From Fusobacteriota bacterium (lineage in GTDB: Bacteria > Fusobacteriota > Fusobacteriia > Fusobacteriales > Fusobacteriaceae): a DNA stretch of 6,214 nucleotides. A program made the position numbers and the translations under genes. Each line of letters starts with the position of its first letter. Within the stretch, counting starts at the first letter, position 1. Below the pieces are notes generated by a model. It did no database searches. It worked only from the letters and a program-made list of their open reading frames with translations, and was not told where the DNA came from. Shown in pieces: positions 1 through 4,496 of the stretch. The stretch lies in the NCBI GenBank assembly GCA_003973585.1, contig QNYN01000177.1:1-6214 (forward strand). Reading direction: 5' to 3'.

Positions 1-23
1 TTTATCTATAAAATAAAAAATTT

Positions 24-62
24 AAGAAGAAGTCGGCTAGTTTAGGTTGACTTCTTCTTTTT
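24..62 (+). terminator. Intrinsic terminator of an upstream gene outside the window
   Basis: An 11-bp perfect stem (AAGAAGAAGTC at 24-34 pairing with GACTTCTTCTT at 49-59) closes a 14-nt loop and runs directly into a T tract (58-62). This is the standard layout of a Rho-independent terminator reading rightward. The base before it on the other strand is also T-rich (positions 11-23 are mostly A and T on the + strand), so it might work in both directions. It separates the epimerase gene from whatever lies to the left. Confidence 0.85.
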
Positions 63-118
63 ATATAAATTTTATTATCCATATGGTAAAATTAATAAAA
101 AAATAATATATTAAGTTT

Positions 119-149
119 TTGATTACGATAAAAGAATTAAACTTATTAT
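119..149 (+). promoter_or_regulatory. Possible sigma70-type promoter of the epimerase gene
   Basis: TTGATT at 119-124 and TATTAT at 144-149 resemble -35 and -10 elements, but the spacer is 19 nt, longer than the usual 17. The expected transcription start would fall near 156, leaving a very short leader before the GGAGGG ribosome binding site (160-165). The region is so AT-rich that other pairings are possible. A promoter is expected somewhere between 62 and 160 because a terminator precedes it; its exact position is uncertain. Confidence 0.35.
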
Positions 150-172
150 AAGCTAAATCGGAGGGATAAATT

Positions 173-1270
173 ATGATTATTAAAAATATAAAAATTGGGA
201 TGATAAAAGTGCCACTAACTACTCCTTTTAAAACAGCACTTAGAACTGTAGAAGCTGTAGAAGATATTGTTGTTATAATTGAAACAGACACAGGAAATAA
301 AGGATTTGGAGAAGCTCCTCCTACAGCAGTTATCACAGGAGATACACATGATTCTATAATAGGAGCAATTACTCTTATTGGAAAGCAATTAGTTGGAAAA
401 AATATCGAAGATTTTAATAATTTGATAGAGATAACACAAAAGGCTATTGTAAAAAATACCAGTGCAAAAGCAGCTGTAGAAATAGCATTATACGATTTAT
501 TTGCTCAGTCAATGGGAAAACCATTATATAAAGTATTAGGTGGTGGAAATAAAGAATTAAAAACCGATATTACAATAAGTGTCGATAATATAGATAAAAT
601 GGTATCAGATAGTTTAAAAGCAGTAGAAGCAGGATTTGATGAATTAAAGATTAAAGTAGGGAAAAATATACAAGAAGATATAGAGAGAATGAAGGCTATC
701 TATGATGCAGTAGGACCTAATATAAAGTTAAGATTAGATGCAAATCAAGGGTGGACTTCTAAAGAAGCTATTTATGCTATAAAAAATATAGAAGACTATG
801 GAATAGTTTTAGATTTTGTAGAACAACCAGTAAAAGCCAGTGATATTGATGGAATGATAAAGGTAACAAATTCTGTATTATCTCCTATACTAGCAGATGA
901 ATCTATATTTTCACCAAAAGATGCTATAGAAGTTATTACTAGAGGAGCAGCTGATATAGTAAATATAAAATTAATGAAAACAGGTGGAATTTCAAATGCC
1001 CTTAAAATCATAAATATATCGGAAATATATGGAGTTCCTTGTATGATAGGGTGTATGTTAGAAGCAGGGATAAGTGTGACAGCAGCTTCACATCTTGCAG
1101 CAGCAAAAGAATCGATAATAACAAGGATAGATTTAGATGGTCCTGCCCTTTGTAGTGAAAATCCATTAGATGGTGGAATCATAATGGAAGGATCAAAAAT
1201 AATTTTATCAGATGAATCAGGACTAGGGATAAAAGAAGTAAAAGGTTTTAAACTAATAGTAGAAATATAA
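173..1270 (+). CDS. Dipeptide epimerase, probably L-Ala-D/L-Glu epimerase (enolase superfamily)
   Basis: The 365-residue product has the two-domain layout of the muconate lactonizing enzyme subgroup of the enolase superfamily: an N-terminal capping domain (about 1-125) and a (beta/alpha)7-beta barrel. Visible catalytic elements are the KxK pair Lys159/Lys161 (motif LKIKVG), metal ligands Asp189 (LRLDANQGW), Glu217 (FVEQPV) and Asp242 (ADES), and the second-face lysine Lys266 (NIKLMKTGG). Family knowledge: dipeptide epimerases carry a C-terminal DxD motif that binds the substrate alpha-amino group, seen here as Asp320/Asp322 (RIDLDGP). Arg24 in the 20s loop matches the glutamate-carboxylate ligand of the Bacillus Ala-Glu epimerase, which supports L-Ala-D/L-Glu as substrate, the murein-peptide recycling reaction. 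The length is close to family norm, and GGAGGG at 160-165 lies 7 nt before the ATG, fixing the start. No terminator separates it from the next small gene. The epimerase class is firm; exact dipeptide specificity is inferred. Confidence 0.9.
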   Translation: MIIKNIKIGMIKVPLTTPFKTALRTVEAVEDIVVIIETDTGNKGFGEAPPTAVITGDTHDSIIGAITLIGKQLVGKNIEDFNNLIEITQKAIVKNTSAKAAVEIALYDLFAQSMGKPLYKVLGGGNKELKTDITISVDNIDKMVSDSLKAVEAGFDELKIKVGKNIQEDIERMKAIYDAVGPNIKLRLDANQGWTSKEAIYAIKNIEDYGIVLDFVEQPVKASDIDGMIKVTNSVLSPILADESIFSPKDAIEVITRGAADIVNIKLMKTGGISNALKIINISEIYGVPCMIGCMLEAGISVTAASHLAAAKESIITRIDLDGPALCSENPLDGGIIMEGSKIILSDESGLGIKEVKGFKLIVEI

Positions 1271-1282
1271 AAAAATTAAAAT

Positions 1283-1315
1283 CTTCACATAATTTTCACA
1301 TTCAATCAGTATACT
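1283..1315 (+). promoter_or_regulatory. Activator-type promoter with an 11-bp direct repeat (Pho-box-like)
   Basis: TTCACA occurs at 1284-1289 and again at 1295-1300, an exact 11-bp period, with AT-rich spacers. A TATACT -10 element follows at 1310-1315. The hexamer 17 nt before the -10 (1287-1292, ACATAA) is a poor -35, so a bound activator would be expected to replace it. Direct repeats with an 11-bp period just upstream of a -10 are the known architecture of PhoB/PhoP boxes and of other OmpR-family response regulator sites. The start site would fall near 1322, giving about a 30-nt leader for the lipoprotein gene at 1352. The repeat and the -10 are seen; the regulator's identity is inferred. 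Confidence 0.55.
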
Positions 1316-1336
1316 TAAAACCTAAATTAGGCAATG

Positions 1337-1343
1337 AAAGGAG
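1337..1343 (+). promoter_or_regulatory. Ribosome binding site selecting the GTG start of the mini-lipoprotein
   Basis: AAAGGAG sits 8 nt before the GTG at 1352. An in-frame ATG at 1334 exists, but the Shine-Dalgarno sequence lies inside that longer reading frame and nothing comparable precedes it. GTG 1352 is therefore preferred, and it also gives a typical short lysine-rich n-region for the signal peptide. Confidence 0.75.
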
Positions 1344-1351
1344 TGATTGTT

Positions 1352-1462
1352 GTGAAAAAATCATTATTAGTACTATTAGTTTTAAGTATTTTTACCATAG
1401 GGCTAAGTGGATGTGGTCGTATAATGTATAGACACAGTGGTTATAGAAGTTATAACTGTTAA
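1352..1462 (+). CDS. Mini-lipoprotein of 36 residues, function unknown
   Basis: Translation from GTG gives a Lys-Lys n-region (residues 2-3), a hydrophobic core (about 4-18) and a lipobox Leu18-Ser19-Gly20-Cys21. This is a complete lipoprotein signal peptide for Lgt acylation and signal peptidase II cleavage before Cys21. The mature peptide would be only 16 residues (Cys21 to Cys36), rich in Arg (23, 27, 32) and Tyr (26, 31, 34), and ending in a second Cys. A good ribosome binding site, a likely regulated promoter and a dedicated terminator frame it, so it looks like a real single-gene unit rather than a chance reading frame. I do not recognise the family. By size and layout it recalls entericidin-like or bacteriocin-release lipoproteins, but there is no sequence evidence for either. 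Longer in-frame starts at 1334 (ATG) or 1343 (GTG) are less likely. Confidence 0.75.
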   Translation: MKKSLLVLLVLSIFTIGLSGCGRIMYRHSGYRSYNC

Positions 1463-1466
1463 TTTT

Positions 1467-1504
1467 AAAATGGCTATTAGTATTTTTTTACTAGAGCCAT
1501 TTTT
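1467..1504 (+). terminator. Intrinsic terminator after the mini-lipoprotein gene
   Basis: AAAATGGCT (1467-1475) pairs with AGCCATTTT (1495-1503). The hairpin extends inward with AGTA (1479-1482) pairing with TACT (1489-1492) around a T-rich loop. The 3' arm ends in a short run of five T (1500-1504). It lies 5 nt after the lipoprotein stop codon and insulates the ptsI unit from readthrough of the epimerase and lipoprotein transcripts. Confidence 0.85.
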
Positions 1505-1551
1505 AATTAAAAAAAAGTTAATAAAAAGGGATTATTTATATAGTGTAGCTC

Positions 1552-1580
1552 TTGAAAAAACAAATAAAATAAACTATAAT
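1552..1580 (+). promoter_or_regulatory. Sigma70-type promoter of the ptsI-ptsH-ispH-rpsA unit
   Basis: TTGAAA (1552-1557) and a consensus TATAAT (1575-1580) are separated by the optimal 17 nt. Transcription should start near 1587, leaving about 27 nt before the ptsI ATG. It is the only good promoter seen in the gap between the preceding terminator and ptsI. No operator or riboswitch-like structure was seen in the leader. Confidence 0.75.
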
Positions 1581-1613
1581 TAAGGGAATAATAAATTAGA
1601 AGGGGCAATTATT

Positions 1614-3347
1614 ATGGAAAAGATAATGGGAAAGTCAATTTTTGAAGGAATTGTAATAGGAGAGCCATATCTAAGAAGTAAAAAGCAATTAGGAGTTGAA
1701 GAATACAAAATTGAAGCTCATATGTTGCAAAATGAGATGGATAGATTTGAGAAAGCTATTCAAGGAGCAAAGCAAGAATTAAAATTTTTAAAGTCATCAT
1801 TAAAAGGAAAAGTTAATGCTAATGATTTAAAAATATTAAATGTACATCTCATGATATTAGACGATCCTGTATTGCTATCTGAAATAGGAAAAAGATTAAA
1901 GACTGAATTAGTAAATATCGAAAAAATAGTAGCAGATGTAGTAGAATTTTATGTAGAAATGTTTGGAGAAATGAAAGATCCAGTGTATAAACAAAGAGCA
2001 GTAGATATCCAAGATGTTGGAGAAAAAATAATCGGACAGTTAACTACATCAGATTGTAAACTACATGAATTAGATAACAAAATTTTAATTACCAAAGAAA
2101 TTTCACCTTCAGAATTATTTAAAATGCACCATGAAAATGTAAATGTTTTGGGGATAGTTACAGAATATAGTGGAACAACATCTCATGTGGCAATTTTAGC
2201 TAAAGCTTTTGGGATACCAACTCTTATGGGAGTAAAAAATGTATCTAGAATGAAGTGGGGAGAAAAAATAATCTTAGATACAAGGAGAGAAAATCCTTGT
2301 GTAATAAAAGATCCTACAGAAGAACAAATTAAAGAATATGAAATAGAAAGAAAAAAATTAGAAGAAATAAAAAAAGAAAATGAAAAACTAAGAGGACTAG
2401 CAGCAAGAACTACCGATGGAGTAGAAGTTATTTTAAATGCTAATATTGGTGGGATTACAGACTTTATTTCTTTAGATACAACTATGGCAGATGGAGTAGG
2501 TTTACTTAGAACTGAATTTTTATATATGGATAGTCAGTTTTTTCCTACAGAAGAACAACAGATTGAATTATACGAAAAAGTGTATAAGAAGATAGAAAAA
2601 TTAGACGGTGAAAGGGAACTTATTATTAGAACTTTAGATATTGGTGCTGATAAGCAGTTACCATATTATGAGATGCCCTTTGAAGAAAATCCATTTTTGG
2701 GATTTAGAGGAATAAGATTTAGTTTAGCTCATGAAAATATTTTTAAAACTCAACTTAGAGCAATTCTTAGAGTTGCAAAGGGAAGAGCAATAAAAGTAAT
2801 GTTTCCAATGATTTCAAATTTAGAAGAAATAATAGAAGTGAAAAAAATACTAGCTTCTATAAAAGAAGAATTAAAAGAAGAAGGGGTAGAATATGCAGAT
2901 TATATAGAAACAGGAATAATGGTAGAAGTTCCATCTGCAGCTTTCTTAATAGATAAATTCTCAAAATATGTAGACTTTTTTAGTTTGGGTACAAATGACC
3001 TTACCCAATATATGATGGCAGCAGACAGACTAAGTGATGATGTAGCTTATCTAAATGATTATTTTGAACCAGCAGTACTTAGAGTTATAAATTGCATTGC
3101 AGAAGAAGCAATTAAAAATAAAAAGAAAATAAGTGTTTGTGGTGAAATGGCAAGTGATCCAATGGCTATAGTAGCTCTTATGAGTTTTGGGATAAAAAGA
3201 TTTAGTATGTTATCAAATTATATTCCAATGGCTAAAAAGACTATATTAAAATTAAATAGTGAAGAGTTAAAAACACAGTTAAAAAATAAAGTGTTAGATT
3301 GTAATAATCCAACAGAGGTAAAAGAAATTTTAAAACAATATGTCTAG
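1614..3347 (+). CDS. ptsI: Phosphoenolpyruvate-protein phosphotransferase (PTS enzyme I)
   Basis: Cytoplasmic enzyme I takes phosphate from PEP onto a histidine and passes it to HPr. The 577-residue length matches the family (about 570-575). Domains in order: N-terminal HPr-binding helical region (about 1-145), swivelling phosphohistidine domain with His191 in SGTTSHVAILAK, a charged linker (about 234-260), and the C-terminal PEP-binding barrel (about 262-577). Active-site residues are present: Arg299 (LLRTEF), Arg339 (IIRTLDIGADK), Glu438 (MVEVP), Asn461-Asp462 and Arg472 (GTNDLTQYMMAADR), and Cys509 (CGEM). The phosphohistidine loop departs from the usual GGRTSH form (see findings). AGAAGGGG at 1598-1605 lies 8 nt before ATG 1614; the alternative ATG at 1626 is too far from it. 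It is the first gene of the unit, and its stop is 11 nt before ptsH. A paralogous multiphosphoryl protein is unlikely because no extra EIIA, HPr or GAF domain is fused. Confidence 0.95.
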   Translation: MEKIMGKSIFEGIVIGEPYLRSKKQLGVEEYKIEAHMLQNEMDRFEKAIQGAKQELKFLKSSLKGKVNANDLKILNVHLMILDDPVLLSEIGKRLKTELVNIEKIVADVVEFYVEMFGEMKDPVYKQRAVDIQDVGEKIIGQLTTSDCKLHELDNKILITKEISPSELFKMHHENVNVLGIVTEYSGTTSHVAILAKAFGIPTLMGVKNVSRMKWGEKIILDTRRENPCVIKDPTEEQIKEYEIERKKLEEIKKENEKLRGLAARTTDGVEVILNANIGGITDFISLDTTMADGVGLLRTEFLYMDSQFFPTEEQQIELYEKVYKKIEKLDGERELIIRTLDIGADKQLPYYEMPFEENPFLGFRGIRFSLAHENIFKTQLRAILRVAKGRAIKVMFPMISNLEEIIEVKKILASIKEELKEEGVEYADYIETGIMVEVPSAAFLIDKFSKYVDFFSLGTNDLTQYMMAADRLSDDVAYLNDYFEPAVLRVINCIAEEAIKNKKKISVCGEMASDPMAIVALMSFGIKRFSMLSNYIPMAKKTILKLNSEELKTQLKNKVLDCNNPTEVKEILKQYV

Positions 3348-3354
3348 AGGTGAT
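3347..3354 (+). promoter_or_regulatory. Strong Shine-Dalgarno that fixes a TTG start for ptsH
   Basis: GAGGTGAT matches eight consecutive positions of the anti-Shine-Dalgarno complement and overlaps the last base of the ptsI stop codon. The GTG at 3350-3352 is part of this site and so cannot plausibly be its start codon. The TTG at 3359, with 8 nt after GAGG, is correctly placed. Confidence 0.85.
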
Positions 3355-3358
3355 TAAA

Positions 3359-3628
3359 TTGAAACAAATAGAAGTGGAAATAAAAAATAAAGCGGGATTA
3401 CATGCTAGACCTTCTTCATTATTTGTACAAGTGGCAGGAGAATATGATTCTGAAATTATGGTAATTTGTGATGATGAAGAGATAAATGGAAAAAGTATTA
3501 TGGGATTAATGCTACTTGCTGCAGAACAAGGAAGAAAATTAATTATTACAGCTGATGGTGAAGATGAAGATGAAGCACTAGAAGCATTGAGAAAACTAGT
3601 AGAAGTGGATAAATTTAATGAAGAATAA
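3359..3628 (+). CDS. ptsH: Phosphocarrier protein HPr
   Basis: HPr is the small cytoplasmic phosphocarrier that accepts phosphate from enzyme I on a histidine and donates it to sugar-specific EIIA proteins. Starting at TTG 3359 the product has 89 residues. The catalytic histidine then falls at exactly His15 (KAGLHARPSS) and the regulatory serine at exactly Ser46 (INGKSIMGL), the canonical positions. This numbering independently supports the TTG start over GTG 3350, which would shift both by three. The GKSIMG context is that recognised by HPr kinase/phosphorylase in bacteria that use Ser46 phosphorylation for catabolite control; whether this organism has that kinase cannot be seen here. The acidic helix 65-73 (ADGEDEDEA) is typical. 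The gene follows ptsI by 11 nt and its last 11 nt overlap ispH. The order ptsI then ptsH is the reverse of the usual ptsHI. Confidence 0.95.
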   Translation: MKQIEVEIKNKAGLHARPSSLFVQVAGEYDSEIMVICDDEEINGKSIMGLMLLAAEQGRKLIITADGEDEDEALEALRKLVEVDKFNEE

Positions 3629-4496
3629 TTATAAATTAAAACGAGCAGAAAAAATGGGTTTTTGCTTTGGGGTGAAAGAAGCAGTAGAATTAGCTGAATC
3701 AGTAGAATCAGACCATAATATATATATGCTTGGAATGTTAGTGCATAATGAAGAAGTAATAAGAAAATTAGAAAAAAAAGGAATTAAAATAGTTACAGAA
3801 GAGGAAGTTTTAGAAAAAAAAGATCCTATTAAAAGGGGAGATTCGGTAATAATTAGAGCTCATGGAACTATAAAAAAAATATATGAGATTTTAAATGAAA
3901 AAAATGTTACAATATACGACGTAGCATGTATTTTTGTAAAAAGAAGTAGAGATGAACTTTTATCATATGAAGAAAAAGGGTACAAAATCATTTTTATAGG
4001 AGATGAATTTCATCCTGAAGTAAGAGGAATTGTATCATTTGGAAATGATGTAAAAATAATAAAAGACTTTTCAGAATTAAAGAAATTTAAATTTGATAAA
4101 AATGAAAAATATTATATTTTATCTCAGACAACTTTGAATAAAAATCTTTATAAAGAAATGACTGAATATATAGAAAAAAATAACAAAAATTGTAAAATTG
4201 GTAATACAATTTGCGGTGCTACATTTGAAAGACAAAAAGCAGTAGAAAAACTTTCAGAAGAAGTAGACGTAATGCTCATTATTGGTGGAAAGAATAGCTC
4301 TAATACAAAAAAGCTATATGATATTTCCAAAGAAAGAAATGAAAAAAGCTATCTAATACAAAATCATGAAAATATAAATTTTGATTGGTTTGAAGATGGT
4401 GATAAAATAGGTATAACAGCAGGTGCTTCCACACCTGATGAGATAGTTGAAAAAATAGAAAGTATATTATTAGGAGGACGTTTGAATGGTAGATAA
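3618..4496 (+). CDS. ispH: 4-hydroxy-3-methylbut-2-enyl diphosphate reductase (HMBPP reductase)
   Basis: IspH (LytB) is the [4Fe-4S] enzyme of the last MEP-pathway step, reducing HMBPP to IPP and DMAPP. The 292-residue product carries the three cluster cysteines Cys16 (GFCFGV), Cys104 and Cys199 (NTICGAT). Substrate-binding residues are also present: His43 (LVHNEEV), His82 (RAHG), His132 and Glu134 (HPEV), Thr171-Thr172 (SQTTL), Ser227-Ser228-Asn229 (GGKNSSN) and Ser271 (AGASTP). The segment around Cys104 (DVACIFVKRSR) departs from the family's usual DATCPxVxKxH, although the cysteine is kept. The ATG overlaps the end of ptsH by 11 nt and only a weak purine stretch precedes it, so translation is probably coupled to ptsH. 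An in-frame TAG at 3600-3602 limits any upstream extension. The 3' end overlaps rpsA by 11 nt. In Clostridia and Fusobacteria this protein is often fused to S1; here the two reading frames are separate. Confidence 0.93.
   Translation: MKNNYKLKRAEKMGFCFGVKEAVELAESVESDHNIYMLGMLVHNEEVIRKLEKKGIKIVTEEEVLEKKDPIKRGDSVIIRAHGTIKKIYEILNEKNVTIYDVACIFVKRSRDELLSYEEKGYKIIFIGDEFHPEVRGIVSFGNDVKIIKDFSELKKFKFDKNEKYYILSQTTLNKNLYKEMTEYIEKNNKNCKIGNTICGATFERQKAVEKLSEEVDVMLIIGGKNSSNTKKLYDISKERNEKSYLIQNHENINFDWFEDGDKIGITAGASTPDEIVEKIESILLGGRLNGR
4472..4477 (+). promoter_or_regulatory. Consensus Shine-Dalgarno for rpsA inside the ispH reading frame
   Basis: A perfect AGGAGG lies 8 nt before the rpsA ATG at 4486, within the last codons of ispH. 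An in-frame TGA (4483-4485) directly abuts the ATG, so S1 must begin at 4486 and is not a continuous fusion with IspH in this sequence. The strong site means S1 can initiate independently of IspH termination. Confidence 0.9.

Noticed and set aside
79..86. CCATATGG palindrome upstream of the epimerase as an operator
   Set aside because: Only 8 bp are symmetrical and the flanks do not extend the repeat; this is too short to call in AT-rich DNA.
61..336. Minus-strand 91-residue open frame over the epimerase start
   Set aside because: It is antisense to the conserved N-terminus of the epimerase, its composition is a low-complexity Ile/Phe run from AT-rich DNA, and no ribosome binding site or family motif is visible.
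796..1182. Minus-strand 128-residue open frame inside the epimerase gene
   Set aside because: It lies wholly antisense to the catalytic barrel, whose motifs are intact on the + strand. It is a shadow frame.
4420..4437. CAGGTG/CACCTG hairpin near the end of ispH as a possible regulatory stem before rpsA
   Set aside because: It encodes the invariant AGASTP motif, has only a 6-bp stem and lies about 35 nt before the rpsA ribosome binding site. The coding constraint explains it.
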